Assembly: GCA_013299055.1 (NCBI GenBank)
Contig: JAAFKB010000035.1
Span: 1 to 37,977 of the forward strand
DNA length: 37,977 bases
Direction: 5' to 3'
Source of the DNA: Sphaerotilus sp.
Lineage (GTDB): Bacteria > Pseudomonadota > Gammaproteobacteria > Burkholderiales > Burkholderiaceae_C
Below are positions 1 through 9,398 of the stretch, one piece after another; the stretch's first letter is position 1; each line of letters begins with the position of its first letter. The notes below the pieces were generated by a model. The model did not search any database, had not been told where the DNA came from, and worked only from the letters and a program-made list of their open reading frames with translations. The position numbers were made by a program, and so were the translations under genes.

Positions 1-1509
1 CCGGGTCTGCGGGAGGCGCTGAACTTCCTGCACCACCCGGCGTCCGCCGCCAGCCTCGCCGCACTGGAAGAGCGCACCCATCCCGCCTGGCAGCGCATCA
101 AGTTCGAGGAACTGCTCGCCCAGCAGCTCTCGCAGCTCACCGCGCAGCGTGAACGCGCCCGCCTGCGTGCGCCGACGCTCAAGGCCAAGCCGGGCGGTCT
201 GCACGAACAGTTGCTCGCCGCGCTGCCCTTCACGCTCACTGGGGCACAACACCGCGTCTCCAACGAGATCGCCGCCGACCTGCGCCGTCCGCAGCCGATG
301 CACCGCTTGCTGCAAGGCGATGTCGGCTCCGGCAAGACGGTGGTGGCGGCGCTGGCGGCGGCGGTGGCGATCGATGCGGGCTGGCAGTGCGCGCTGATGG
401 CGCCGACCGAAATCCTCGCCGAGCAGCACTTCCGCAAGCTGCTGCAGTGGCTGGAGCCGCTGGGCATCGGCGTGGCGTGGCTCACCGGCAGCCGCAAGGG
501 CAAGGCGCGCACGGCGATGGTCGAGCGCATCGCGTCCGGCGATGCCAAGCTGATCGTCGGCACGCACGCGGTGATCCAGGGCGACGTGCATTTCGCGAAA
601 CTCGGGCTGGCAGTGATCGACGAGCAGCACCGCTTCGGCGTCGCGCAGCGGCTGGAGCTGCGCCACAAGCTGGCCGAGCAGAAGCTGGAGCCGCACTTGC
701 TGATGATGAGCGCGACGCCGATCCCGCGCACGCTGGCGATGACCTACTTCGCCGACCTCGACGTGAGCACCATCGACGAGCTGCCCCCGGGCCGCACGCC
801 CATCGTCACCCGCGTCTTCGCCGACGGCCGCCGCGACGACGTGATCGCCCGCGTGCGCGACGCGGTGGGCCAGGGGCGTCAGGTGTACTGGGTCGTGCCG
901 CTGATCGAGGAGTCCGAGGCGCTCGACCTGCAGAACGCCACCGAGACGCACGCGCAGCTCTCGGCGATCTTCGACGGCGTGGCGGTCGGTCTGTTGCACG
1001 GGCGGATGTCGTCGGCGGACAAGGCGGCGGTGATGGCCGAGTTCACGGCGGGGCGGATGAGCGTGCTGGTGGCGACGACGGTGATCGAGGTCGGCGTGGA
1101 TGTGCCGAACGCCAGCGTGATGGTGATCGAGCACGCCGAGCGGTTCGGGCTGGCGCAGTTGCACCAGTTGCGCGGGCGGGTGGGGCGTGGCGCGGTGGCG
1201 AGTGTCTGCGTGCTGATCTACACCTCGCCCTTGTCGCAGACTGGCCGCGAGCGATTGAAGGCGATGGCCGAGACGACGGACGGCTTCGAGATCGCCCGGC
1301 GCGACCTGGAGATCCGCGGGCCGGGCGAGTTCATGGGGGCGAAGCAGTCTGGCGATGCGCTGCTGAAGTTCGCCGATCTGGGGCAGGACGGCGTGTTGCT
1401 GGAGCGGGCCAAGGCGGCGGCGCCGGGCCTGCTCGACGCACACCCGGACGCGGCACGGCTGCACATCAGCCGGTGGTTGGGGGGGAAGATGGAGTTTCTG
1501 AAGGCTTGA
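1..1509 (+). CDS. recG: ATP-dependent DNA helicase RecG, 3' part
   Basis: The last 502 residues of RecG, the branch-migration helicase that remodels stalled forks and Holliday junctions. The reading frame is open from base 1, so the N-terminal wedge domain and start lie outside the window; full-length RecG is about 690 residues. Visible helicase motifs, in order, are Walker A GDVGSGKT (near base 320), motif Ia APTEILAEQH, the DEQH box DEQHRFG (near 620), motif III MSATPIPRT, and motifs V and VI TTVIEVGVDVP and QLRGRVGRG. The RecG-typical C-terminus DLEIRGPGEFMGAKQSG follows. All key residues are present and the gene looks intact. The stop is TGA at 1507-1509; the vapB-like gene begins 56 bases later on the same strand. 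Confidence 0.97.
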   Translation, partial: PGLREALNFLHHPASAASLAALEERTHPAWQRIKFEELLAQQLSQLTAQRERARLRAPTLKAKPGGLHEQLLAALPFTLTGAQHRVSNEIAADLRRPQPMHRLLQGDVGSGKTVVAALAAAVAIDAGWQCALMAPTEILAEQHFRKLLQWLEPLGIGVAWLTGSRKGKARTAMVERIASGDAKLIVGTHAVIQGDVHFAKLGLAVIDEQHRFGVAQRLELRHKLAEQKLEPHLLMMSATPIPRTLAMTYFADLDVSTIDELPPGRTPIVTRVFADGRRDDVIARVRDAVGQGRQVYWVVPLIEESEALDLQNATETHAQLSAIFDGVAVGLLHGRMSSADKAAVMAEFTAGRMSVLVATTVIEVGVDVPNASVMVIEHAERFGLAQLHQLRGRVGRGAVASVCVLIYTSPLSQTGRERLKAMAETTDGFEIARRDLEIRGPGEFMGAKQSGDALLKFADLGQDGVLLERAKAAAPGLLDAHPDAARLHISRWLGGKMEFLKA

Positions 1510-1565
1510 GGGAAGCCCTTGGGGCACACTGCGGCCAGCCGCTTCGGAAGTTCGGGAGAAATGCC

Positions 1566-1814
1566 ATGTTCACGATGAGCCAGATCATTGAAGACCCGCA
1601 GGACGAGATCGTGTTGACGGTGCCACCCGAGTTCCGGCATCGGCGCACTGAGGTGATTTTCATTGCCATTGATGACGCGGTGAATCCCGCACCCACCCGC
1701 CTCGCGGGTTTGCCGAAAGACCGCGGCATTGCCCGGTTCGCCGGCTCCATTCCAGACATGCCCGATCGCGAACCACAAGGGGAGTACGAGGTTCGCCGCG
1801 GATTCGATGAATGA
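1566..1814 (+). CDS. VapB-type antitoxin
   Basis: An 82-residue protein starting MFTMSQIIEDP, with a strand-rich N-terminus (IVLTVPPEFRHRR) and an acidic C-terminal tail containing REPQGEYEVR. The layout resembles small antitoxins that pair with PIN toxins: a dimerising DNA-binding N-terminus and a tail that wraps the toxin. I infer the role mainly from the partner: the PIN-domain gene starts at 1811, overlapping this stop by four bases (ATGA), which implies translational coupling. The start at 1566 was chosen because GGGAG lies about 8 bases upstream; an internal Met at residue 4 is an alternative. Such antitoxins normally repress their own operon, but no operator could be identified by eye. 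Family placement is less certain than the pairing. Confidence 0.75.
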   Translation: MFTMSQIIEDPQDEIVLTVPPEFRHRRTEVIFIAIDDAVNPAPTRLAGLPKDRGIARFAGSIPDMPDREPQGEYEVRRGFDE

Positions 1815-2080
1815 AGTACCTGCTCGACACCAATGTCGTCATTGCGTTCATGCGCGGTCGGCATTCCGTGCTGCTGGAACGCTTCGAAAGCGTTCCGCGT
1901 GAGGACAAGGTGCTTTGCACGGTCGTGGCTGGCGAGCTGAGCCGACAGGGCCAGATGATCGGCCCCTACGATCTCCAGATCGCCGCCATCGCCCTGGCCA
2001 ACGACCTGACCCTCGTCACCCACAACACCCGCGAGTTCGCCCGCGTCCCCGATCTCAGGCTGGTGGACTGGGAGGCGTGA
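1811..2080 (+). CDS. PIN-domain toxin VapC, internally shortened
   Basis: An 89-residue PIN-domain protein; family members of this type are normally about 130 residues and act as Mg-dependent RNases. The N-terminus MKYLLDTNVVIAF carries the first acidic residue (D6). VVAGEL carries the second (E42), GPYDLQIAA the third (D54), and VTHNTREF the last polar position. E42 and D54 are only 12 residues apart, whereas in full VapC proteins they are separated by roughly 50-60. The helical middle is therefore missing without loss of frame. The active-site residues survive but the fold probably does not, so the toxin is likely inactive or altered. It overlaps the antitoxin stop by 4 bases, and its last 26 bases overlap the convergent TetR gene. 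Confidence 0.8.
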   Translation: MKYLLDTNVVIAFMRGRHSVLLERFESVPREDKVLCTVVAGELSRQGQMIGPYDLQIAAIALANDLTLVTHNTREFARVPDLRLVDWEA

Positions 2081-2741
2081 TCCCCGGCCCTGATCCCGGC
2101 CGCAACTGCCGCCGTCGCTCCGCGCTCAGGTACGGCCACAGCAGCGCCATCACCTGCCGCGTCCCATGCCGCACCGCCGCGTCGGCGTTGTCCGGCTCCA
2201 GTGCGTGGCGCGGATCGCGCACGTATTCGTAGCTGAGCCAGTAGGTCAGCAGCACGACGATCGACACCGACAGCGCACGGGCGTCCTCCTCCGACAGTGG
2301 TGCCCCGTCGATCACGCACAGCCTCACCACCCGCTCCCGCACCGCCGCCTGCTGCACTGCCAGTGCCGCCTGGCAGCGCGTCTCCAATTGGCGGTTGCGC
2401 GTCAGCAGGTCGTTCAGGTCGCGGAAGATGAAGCGGTAGTCCCACGCCAGCCGCAACAGGCCGGGCACCAGGTTCCACGCCCCTTCCGCGTCGTCGGCTG
2501 GACCGGCGGCCACCAGCGCCTCGGCCAGCGCCACCTCGTAGCGGCTGACCAGCGCGTTGACCAGCGCCTCCTTGGCCGGGTAGTGGTAGTACAGGTTGCC
2601 CGGGCTGATGTTGAGGTCGGCCGAGATCGCGTTGGTCGAGACGTTGGGCTCGCCATAGCGGTTGAACAGCGCGAGGCAGTGGTCAAGGATGCGCTCGGCG
2701 GTTCGCCGAGGCGCTTTCCTGGCACGTTCGGGACGGTTCAT
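2055..2741 (-). CDS. TetR/AcrR-family transcriptional regulator
   Basis: A 228-residue TetR-type repressor. Residues about 12-60 form the helix-turn-helix domain: AERILDHCLALFNRYG, then STNAISADLNISPGNLYYHY, the typical TetR recognition helix ending in YYHYPAKEAL. The remaining 160 residues are a helical ligand-binding/dimerisation domain with a C-terminal signature (WDYRFIFRDLNDLLTRN) seen in betaproteobacterial regulators of unknown ligand. The gene is 53 bases downstream of the glutathione S-transferase on the same strand, so it may be co-transcribed with it. A basic tract (RARKAPRRTAER) precedes the HTH. Its 3' end overlaps the vapC-like gene tail to tail. The target is unknown; control of the adjacent GST is a reasonable guess only. 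Confidence 0.9.
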   Translation of the reverse strand: MNRPERARKAPRRTAERILDHCLALFNRYGEPNVSTNAISADLNISPGNLYYHYPAKEALVNALVSRYEVALAEALVAAGPADDAEGAWNLVPGLLRLAWDYRFIFRDLNDLLTRNRQLETRCQAALAVQQAAVRERVVRLCVIDGAPLSEEDARALSVSIVVLLTYWLSYEYVRDPRHALEPDNADAAVRHGTRQVMALLWPYLSAERRRQLRPGSGPGITPPSPPA

Positions 2742-2753
2742 GCGCGCAATCTA

Positions 2754-2768
2754 GCACCAGCAGGGTGC
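2754..2768. promoter_or_regulatory. Short dyad upstream of the TetR gene
   Basis: GCACC-AGCAG-GGTGC forms a perfect 5-base inverted repeat with a 5-base centre, in the 53-base gap between the GST stop and the TetR start. TetR proteins often bind such dyads to repress themselves, so this could be an operator. It could equally be a weak hairpin at the GST mRNA end. The length is too short to exclude chance. Confidence 0.25.
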
Positions 2769-2794
2769 ATCGCCGCAGCGGGTTTGCCTGTGCC

Positions 2795-3670
2795 TCAGGT
2801 GCCGCCGAGCTTGTCCTGTGTCTTCGTCTCGAAGTCGCTGGCCTCGTGCCGCTCGTGCAACTGGCTGGCCGGATCGCCCATGACACGGTTGACCTTGCGC
2901 CCGCGCTGCACCGCCGGGCGGGCGGCGATCTGGTCGGTCCACCGCTGGATGTGCTGGTAGTCCTGCACCTGCAGGAACTCGCCCGCGTTGTACTGCAGCC
3001 CCTTGGCCAGCGCGCCGTACCACGGCCAGATCGCCATGTCCGCGATGGTGTAGTCCTCACCCGCGATGTAGGGCACCTCGGCCAGCCGGCGGTCGAGCAC
3101 GTCGAGCTGGCGCTTGACCTCCATCGCGTAGCGGTTGATCGCGTACTCGATCTTGAACGGTGCGTAGGCGTAGAAGTGTCCGAAGCCACCGCCGAGGAAC
3201 GGCGCGCTGCCCATCTGCCAGAACAGCCACGACAGGCACTCGGCGCGCTGGGCTGGCTCGGTGGGCAGGAAGGCGTTGCCGAACTTCTCTGCCAGGTACA
3301 TCAGGATCGCACCGGACTCGAACACGCGGATCGGCGTGGCGCCGCTGCGGTCCATCAGCGCGGGGATCTTGGAGTTCGGGTTGACCTCGACGAAGCCGCT
3401 GCCGAACTGGTCGCCATCGCCGATCTTGATCAGCCAGGCGTCGTACTCGGCGCCGGTGTGGCCGAGGGCGAGCAGCTCTTCCAGCATCACCGTGACCTTC
3501 ACGCCGTTGGGTGTCGCCAGCGAGTAGAGCTGCAGCGGGTGGCGGCCGACGGGCAGCACCTTCTCGTGCGTCGGGCCGGCGATGGGGCGGTTGATGTTGG
3601 CGAACTGGCCGCCGTTGGCCTGGTTCCAGGTCCAGATCGGGGGCGGGGTGTAGGCGGTGGGGTCGGTCAT
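2795..3670 (-). CDS. yghU: YghU-like glutathione S-transferase / disulfide-bond oxidoreductase
   Basis: A 291-residue cytosolic GST of the Nu class (YghU). The N-terminal extension contains PIWTWNQANGGQFANINRP, characteristic of YghU, which binds two glutathiones and reduces disulfides rather than conjugating substrates. The thioredoxin-like domain follows with LYSLATPNGVKVTVMLEEL and the cis-proline/glutathione site SKIPALMDR and FESGAILMYLAEKFG. The C-terminal helical domain has YTIADMAIWPWYGAL. The start at 3670 has GGAG about 9 bases upstream and its ATG overlaps the prmB stop in ATGA. Translation is therefore probably coupled to prmB. The physiological substrate is not known. Confidence 0.9.
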   Translation of the reverse strand: MTDPTAYTPPPIWTWNQANGGQFANINRPIAGPTHEKVLPVGRHPLQLYSLATPNGVKVTVMLEELLALGHTGAEYDAWLIKIGDGDQFGSGFVEVNPNSKIPALMDRSGATPIRVFESGAILMYLAEKFGNAFLPTEPAQRAECLSWLFWQMGSAPFLGGGFGHFYAYAPFKIEYAINRYAMEVKRQLDVLDRRLAEVPYIAGEDYTIADMAIWPWYGALAKGLQYNAGEFLQVQDYQHIQRWTDQIAARPAVQRGRKVNRVMGDPASQLHERHEASDFETKTQDKLGGT

Positions 3671-4650
3671 CGGGTGGCTCCGGGTGTGGACAAGGCTGGC
3701 GAAGACTCTACGGGAATTGACTGGTGTCGCGCTGGACTCTGCTGCCACGCCAGCAACGCCTCGCGCGTGACCAGCAGCACCTGATCCTCCCCCGCGCTTG
3801 TCTCCAGCCACACGGTTTCCAGCGTGGGGAATGCCGCCTCGAAGTACGGCCGCTCGTTGCCGATTTCCAGCACCAGCACCGCGTGGGCGCACATCTGCGC
3901 AGGCGCGTCCCGCAGCAGGTGGCGCACGAAGTCCATCCCGTCTGTCCCTCCCGCGAGCGCCAGTGCCGGTTCGGCCAGGTACTCGGCTGGCAGCGCGGCC
4001 ATGGACGCCGCATTCACGTACGGCGGGTTGCACAGGATCAGTCCGTAGGGACCGTCCAGCGCCGCCAGCCCGTCGCTTTCCAGCAGCGTGATCCGTTCGC
4101 CCAGACCGTGGCGCTCGACGTTGATGCGCGCCACCGCCAGCGCATCGGGCGACAGGTCCGCCGCGTCCACGCGCACCTGCGGATACGCCATCGCCGCCAG
4201 CACGGCCAGACTGCCGTTGCCGGTACACAGGTCCAGCACGCGCTCGGTGTCCTCGGGCAGCCAGCTGTCCAGCGCCTCGCCCAGCTCGGGATCGGCCAGC
4301 AGCTCGGCGATGAACGAGCGCGGCACGATGGCCCGCTCGTCCACGTAGAACGGCACCCCCTGCAGCCATGCCTCGCGGGTCAGGTAGGCGGCGGGCTTGC
4401 GCGTGGCGATGCGGGTGTCGATCAGGGCGACGACCTCGGCCTGTTGCGCGGGCGAGACAGGGTCGGCAGCGTGGGGGTCGAGCGCGTCCAGCGGCAGGCC
4501 GAGTCGCCACAGCGTCAGCCACGCGGCTTCGTCGAAGGCGTTGGCCGTGCCGTGGCCGAAGCCGACGCCGCCCTGCGTCAGCCGCTCCGCCATCGACTCG
4601 ATGAGGGCGAAGACCGTGTCCGGCGCGCTGGTGTGGGTGTCGAGGGTCAT
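3667..4650 (-). CDS. prmB: Ribosomal protein uL3 glutamine methyltransferase PrmB
   Basis: A 327-residue class I SAM-dependent methyltransferase that N5-methylates a glutamine of ribosomal protein L3. The N-terminal helical substrate-binding domain (about 1-110) includes [15 protein letters not shown] and [25 protein letters not shown]. The SAM-binding motif I is [16 protein letters not shown] and the catalytic motif is [13 protein letters not shown], as in PrmB/PrmC. PrmB is favoured over PrmC by the [13 protein letters not shown] and [12 protein letters not shown] segments and by its position after dapE, a common arrangement in Burkholderiales. The start ATG overlaps the dapE stop by four bases. 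The C-terminal tail after [13 protein letters not shown] is unconserved. Confidence 0.93.
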   Translation of the reverse strand: MTLDTHTSAPDTVFALIESMAERLTQGGVGFGHGTANAFDEAAWLTLWRLGLPLDALDPHAADPVSPAQQAEVVALIDTRIATRKPAAYLTREAWLQGVPFYVDERAIVPRSFIAELLADPELGEALDSWLPEDTERVLDLCTGNGSLAVLAAMAYPQVRVDAADLSPDALAVARINVERHGLGERITLLESDGLAALDGPYGLILCNPPYVNAASMAALPAEYLAEPALALAGGTDGMDFVRHLLRDAPAQMCAHAVLVLEIGNERPYFEAAFPTLETVWLETSAGEDQVLLVTREALLAWQQSPARHQSIPVESSPALSTPGATR

Positions 4651-5795
4651 GTGAGCATCGTCTCCAGCGTGCGGCGGTAGATGTCCTTGAGCGGCCCGAG
4701 GGCGGCCAGCTCGCAGTGTTCGTCGATCTGGTGGATCGTGGCGTTGACCGGGCCGAACTCGACCACCTGCGGGCAGATCCGGGCGATGAAACGGCCGTCG
4801 GAGGTGCCGCCGGTGGTGGAGAGTTCGGTCTCCAGCCCGGTGACGCTGCGGATGGCGCCGGCCAGCGCATCGACCAGTGGCCCCGGCCGCGTCAGGAAGG
4901 GCCGCCCGCTCAGGCTCCAGTCGATCGTGTAATCCAGACCACGGCGGTCCAGCACGGCGTGGACCCGCTGCTGCAAGCCTTCCGGCGTCGATTCGGTCGA
5001 GAAGCGGAAGTTGAAGTCCACCACCATCGCGCCGGGGATGACATTGGTCGCCCCCGTGCCGGCGTGGACGTTGGACATCTGCCAGCTCGTCGGCGGGAAG
5101 TGGTCGTTGCCACGGTCCCACTCGATGCCGCACAGCTCGGCCAGTGCCGGTGCGGCCAGGTGGATCGGGTTCTTCGCGAGCTGCGGATAGGCGATGTGGC
5201 CCTGCACGCCGCGCACCGTCAGCCGCCCGGACATCGAGCCGCGCCGCCCGTTCTTCACCATGTCGCCCACGCTGCGCACGCTGGTGGGTTCGCCGACGAT
5301 GCAGGCGTCCAGCCGCTCGCCGCGTGCGACCAGCCAGTCGCAGACCTTGACGGTGCCGCTGTGCGCCGGGCCTTCCTCGTCGCTGGTGAGCAAGAACGCC
5401 AGGGCGCCGCGGTGGTCCGGGTGTGCGGCGACGAATTCCTCCGCCGCCACCACCATCGCGGCCAGCGACGTTTTCATGTCGGCGCTGCCGCGGCCGTAGA
5501 GGCGGCCGCCACGGTGCGTGGGCACGAAGGGGTCGGAGGTCCACTGGTCGATCGGGCCAGTGGGCACCACGTCGGTGTGGCCGGCCAGCACCAGGGTCGG
5601 ACCGTCCGTGGCGCCACGGCGGATCGCCCACAGGTTGCTGACGCGGAAGTCGTCCGGTCCGAACGGCAGCTCGACACACTCGAAGCCGAGCGGACGCAGG
5701 CGGTCGGCGATCAGGGCCTGGCAGCCAGCATCGTCCGGGGTGAGGGAGGGTCGGGCCAGGAGTTGCTCGACCAGGGCGAGGGTGGGCAGGTGCAT
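4647..5795 (-). CDS. dapE: Succinyl-diaminopimelate desuccinylase
   Basis: A 382-residue M20-family dizinc hydrolase that removes succinate from N-succinyl-LL-diaminopimelate, the step after DapC in lysine and peptidoglycan precursor synthesis. Metal and catalytic motifs are visible: [12 protein letters not shown] (His and Asp), [14 protein letters not shown] (bridging Asp), LTSDEEGPA (catalytic Glu and metal Glu), IVGEPTS, and the C-terminal [12 protein letters not shown] with the last metal His. The dimerisation lid lies in the middle (about 180-290). Length matches the family. The start is 50 bases after the pilU-like stop; no strong Shine-Dalgarno is visible, but the N-terminus aligns with known DapE proteins. 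Confidence 0.96.
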   Translation of the reverse strand: MHLPTLALVEQLLARPSLTPDDAGCQALIADRLRPLGFECVELPFGPDDFRVSNLWAIRRGATDGPTLVLAGHTDVVPTGPIDQWTSDPFVPTHRGGRLYGRGSADMKTSLAAMVVAAEEFVAAHPDHRGALAFLLTSDEEGPAHSGTVKVCDWLVARGERLDACIVGEPTSVRSVGDMVKNGRRGSMSGRLTVRGVQGHIAYPQLAKNPIHLAAPALAELCGIEWDRGNDHFPPTSWQMSNVHAGTGATNVIPGAMVVDFNFRFSTESTPEGLQQRVHAVLDRRGLDYTIDWSLSGRPFLTRPGPLVDALAGAIRSVTGLETELSTTGGTSDGRFIARICPQVVEFGPVNATIHQIDEHCELAALGPLKDIYRRTLETMLT

Positions 5796-5845
5796 GTCGG
5801 GGACGGCCGCACAGGCGGCGGTTCAGGGGGGGCCGCGCGTCGGGG

Positions 5846-7123
5846 TCAACGCTTCTTGGACAGGAAGGGCAGGGGCTTGACCGCGGCGGTGCTGGGCGGC
5901 GGCGGCGGGGTGGTGCCGGTGGGCATCGGTGCGGCCGACGGCGTGAAACTGCCTCGGCCCTGGTGGGACTGGCCGGGCACGACATCCAGCGTGATCTCGG
6001 TGAACGACGGTCCCGGCGCCGCTTCCTGTTCTTCCTCCTGCTGGCGCTTGCCACTGGCCATGTCGTTCTGCAGGCGCCAGAGCAGGTTGGTGGGCGAGTC
6101 GGCGTGCAGGATGCCTTCGTCACGGGTGACGAGGTTCTCGGTGACGAGGCGGGCGATGTCCTGCTCGAAGGTCTGCGAGCCCTCGGCCATCAGCCGGTCC
6201 ATCGCTTCCCGGATGCCCGAGAAGTTGCCCTGCTCGATCAGCTCGGCGACGAACTGCGTGTTCAGCAGCACCTCCACCGCCGGCACCCGCCCGCCCTGGG
6301 TCGAGCGCAGCAGCCGCTGCGAGACGACGGCCCTGAGCCCTGCGGCCAGGTCCGACAGCAGGGCCGGCCGGGACTCGGGGCTGTAGAACGACAGGATGCG
6401 GCTGAGCGCATGGTGGCTGTTGTTGGCGTGCATCGTCGAGAGCACGAGGTGGCCCGACAGTGCATACGACAGCGCCGCGCTCATCGTCTCGCGGTCGCGG
6501 ATCTCGCCGATGAAGATGCAGTCCGGTGCCTGCCGCATCGCGTTCTTCAGGCCGATCTGGAGGGACTGCACATCGCGGCCGACCTCGCGCTGGTTCACCA
6601 CCGACTTGTAGTTGGTGAACAGGAACTCGATCGGATCCTCGATGGTCAGGATGTGGCCCGCGACCTGCTTGTTGCGGTTCTGGATCATCGAGGCCAGCGT
6701 GGTGCTCTTGCCGGTGCCGGTGGCGCCCACCATCAGGATCAGGCCGCGCTTGGCCAGGCACAGCGTGTTGAGCATCTCCGGCAGGTTGAGCGAGTCCAGC
6801 GCCGGGATCTCGGTCGGCATGAAGCGGAAGACCGCGGCGATGGTGTCGCGCTGCTTGAAGCCCGAGAGCCGGAAGGTGCCCACCCCACTGAGGTGGACGC
6901 CCATGTTCAGCTCGCCGGTCTCCTGCAGCTCCTCCATCTGCGCGGCCGTGATGACCTCGCCCAGCAGCATGCGCGGCTGGTTGGGGGCCAGCGGCTCCTG
7001 CGTGAGCTGCAGGATCTGGCCGTGGATCTTGATGAGCACCGGCATGTTGGCCGACAGGAAGACGTCCGATGCCCGCTTTTCGGCCATCAGGCGCAGGATG
7101 CGTTCCATGTTCTTGCTGCTCAT
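5846..7123 (-). CDS. pilU: PilT/PilU-family type IV pilus retraction ATPase, PilU-like
   Basis: A 425-residue hexameric ATPase of the pilus retraction family. The PAS-like N-terminal domain (about 1-110) starts ERILRLMAEKRASDVFLSAN. The RecA-like core has Walker A GATGTGKSTT (133-142), the Asp box HILTIEDPIEF, Walker B DCIFIGEIRDRETM (201-214) and the His box STMHANNSHHAL (229-240). The sequence is closer to PilU than PilT in the region after Walker A and in the C-terminus. After about residue 345 comes a low-complexity tail rich in Q/E then proline (PTGTTPPPPPS), unusual for PilT. ATG 7123 was chosen because the conserved N-terminus begins there. It lies inside the dap gene block, between dapD and dapE. 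Confidence 0.9.
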   Translation of the reverse strand: MSSKNMERILRLMAEKRASDVFLSANMPVLIKIHGQILQLTQEPLAPNQPRMLLGEVITAAQMEELQETGELNMGVHLSGVGTFRLSGFKQRDTIAAVFRFMPTEIPALDSLNLPEMLNTLCLAKRGLILMVGATGTGKSTTLASMIQNRNKQVAGHILTIEDPIEFLFTNYKSVVNQREVGRDVQSLQIGLKNAMRQAPDCIFIGEIRDRETMSAALSYALSGHLVLSTMHANNSHHALSRILSFYSPESRPALLSDLAAGLRAVVSQRLLRSTQGGRVPAVEVLLNTQFVAELIEQGNFSGIREAMDRLMAEGSQTFEQDIARLVTENLVTRDEGILHADSPTNLLWRLQNDMASGKRQQEEEQEAAPGPSFTEITLDVVPGQSHQGRGSFTPSAAPMPTGTTPPPPPSTAAVKPLPFLSKKR

Positions 7124-7152
7124 CGCGTGGCTCCGGTCCAGATCAGTGCAGA

Positions 7153-8001
<849 letters not shown>

Positions 8002-8053
8002 GGGGGGCTTTCTCTGAGAAGCTGGAGCGGAAACAAGGGGGCAGGGTGGCGGT

Positions 8054-9274
8054 TCAGGTGCCAGCGTTGGCGCGCACGAACGCGGCGATGCGGTGCGCGG
8101 CTTCGAGGCATTCCTCGACCCCGGCCACCAGCGCCATGCGGATGCGGCCAGCGCCAGGGTTGACGCCGTGCGCCTCGCGGGCCAGGTAGCTGCCGGGCAG
8201 CACCGCGACATTGTATTGAGCCAGCAGTTCACGCGTGAATGCCGTGTCGCTGCCGCCGAAGACGGTCTCGGGCACCTTGGCCCACAGGTAGAAGCTCGCG
8301 TCCGGCAGCGCCACGTCCATCACGTCGGCCAGCACGGGCGTGACCTGCGCGAACTTGCGGCGGTAGAGGTCGCGGTTCTCGACGACATGGGCCTCGTCGT
8401 CCCAGGCGGTGATGCTGGCCTGCTGCACGGTGGTGCTCATCGCGCTGCCGTGGTAGGTGCGGTAGAGCAGGAACTGCTTCAGGAGCTGCGCGTCCCCGGC
8501 GACGAAGCCCGAGCGCAGGCCCGGCACGTTCGACCGCTTGGACAGGCTGGTCAGCACGACGAGGCGATCGACGCTGCGGCCGAGCTGCTTCGCCGCCTGT
8601 AACGCGCCGATCGGCGGCTCGTCGCGGAAGTAGATCTCGGAGTAGCACTCGTCCGAGGCGATCACGAAGCCGTGCCGGTCCGACAGCGCGAACAGCTCGG
8701 CCCATTCGTCGAGCGGCACCACGGCCCCGGTCGGGTTGCCCGGCGAGCAGACGAACAGGAGCTGCGTGCGGGCCCAGGTGGCGTCGTCGATCTGCGACCA
8801 GTCGGCGGCGAAGTTGCGCGCCGGGTTGCTGTTGGCGAAGACGGGGGTGGCGCCGGAGAGGTAGGCCGCGCCTTCGTAGATCTGATAGAACGGATTCGGG
8901 CAGACGACGACCGGGCCGCCGGTTGCCGCGTCGCGGGTCGGGTCGATGACGGTCTGCGCCAGCGAGAACAGCGCCTCGCGCGAGCCGTTGACCGGCAGGA
9001 TCTGCGTGTCGGCGTCCAGCGCCACGCCGTAGCGCCGCTGCACCCAGCCCGCACACGACTTGCGCAGCGCGGGCAGGCCGGCGGTCGCCGGGTACGCGGC
9101 CAGCCCGTCGAGCGACGAGGTCAGCGCGAGCTTCAGGAACTCGGGCGTCGGGTGCTTGGGCTCGCCGATGCCGAGGCTGATCGGGTTGAGGTCCGGGTTC
9201 GGGCGGACATCCTTGACGAGGGCACGCAGCCGCTCGAAGGGGTAGGGCTGGAGGCGCGAGAGCAGCGGGTTCAT
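8054..9274 (-). CDS. dapC: Succinyldiaminopimelate transaminase
   Basis: A 406-residue fold-type I PLP aminotransferase, the DapC class typical of betaproteobacteria. It converts N-succinyl-2-amino-6-ketopimelate to N-succinyl-LL-diaminopimelate using glutamate. Substrate and PLP motifs are [15 protein letters not shown] near the N-terminus, [27 protein letters not shown] (the Asn that contacts PLP), [11 protein letters not shown] (the Asp/Tyr pair), and [17 protein letters not shown] with the Schiff-base lysine K246. GRIRMALV near the C-terminus carries the carboxylate-binding Arg. It is the first gene of the minus-strand dap block; its promoter should lie in 9275-9398, shared with the divergent STAND gene, but no clear boxes were recognised. 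Confidence 0.95.
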   Translation of the reverse strand: MNPLLSRLQPYPFERLRALVKDVRPNPDLNPISLGIGEPKHPTPEFLKLALTSSLDGLAAYPATAGLPALRKSCAGWVQRRYGVALDADTQILPVNGSREALFSLAQTVIDPTRDAATGGPVVVCPNPFYQIYEGAAYLSGATPVFANSNPARNFAADWSQIDDATWARTQLLFVCSPGNPTGAVVPLDEWAELFALSDRHGFVIASDECYSEIYFRDEPPIGALQAAKQLGRSVDRLVVLTSLSKRSNVPGLRSGFVAGDAQLLKQFLLYRTYHGSAMSTTVQQASITAWDDEAHVVENRDLYRRKFAQVTPVLADVMDVALPDASFYLWAKVPETVFGGSDTAFTRELLAQYNVAVLPGSYLAREAHGVNPGAGRIRMALVAGVEECLEAAHRIAAFVRANAGT

Positions 9275-9398
9275 GGGGCTGGATTATCGGGCATGGGGTC
9301 GGCGTGTCAGATCTCTGGCTGACGGTTCGGGCCCGATCTCGGCGCTCGAATCCGAGTTCTGGTGTTGCTGAAAGTCGCAAATAGGGTCAAATCCGCCC

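Noticed and set aside
1503..1517. GGCTT-GAGGG-AAGCC hairpin at the recG stop
   Set aside because: The stem is only five bases and no T run follows, so a terminator cannot be supported.
2795..4870. A possible fusion of the GST with a long N-terminal extension
   Set aside because: The extension is an out-of-frame reading of prmB; the GST has its own ATG with GGAG at 3670 and prmB is intact.
9300..9325. Small inverted repeat GTCAG/CTGAC upstream of the STAND gene
   Set aside because: Five-base arms are expected by chance and there is no T run or matching copy at the other island edge.
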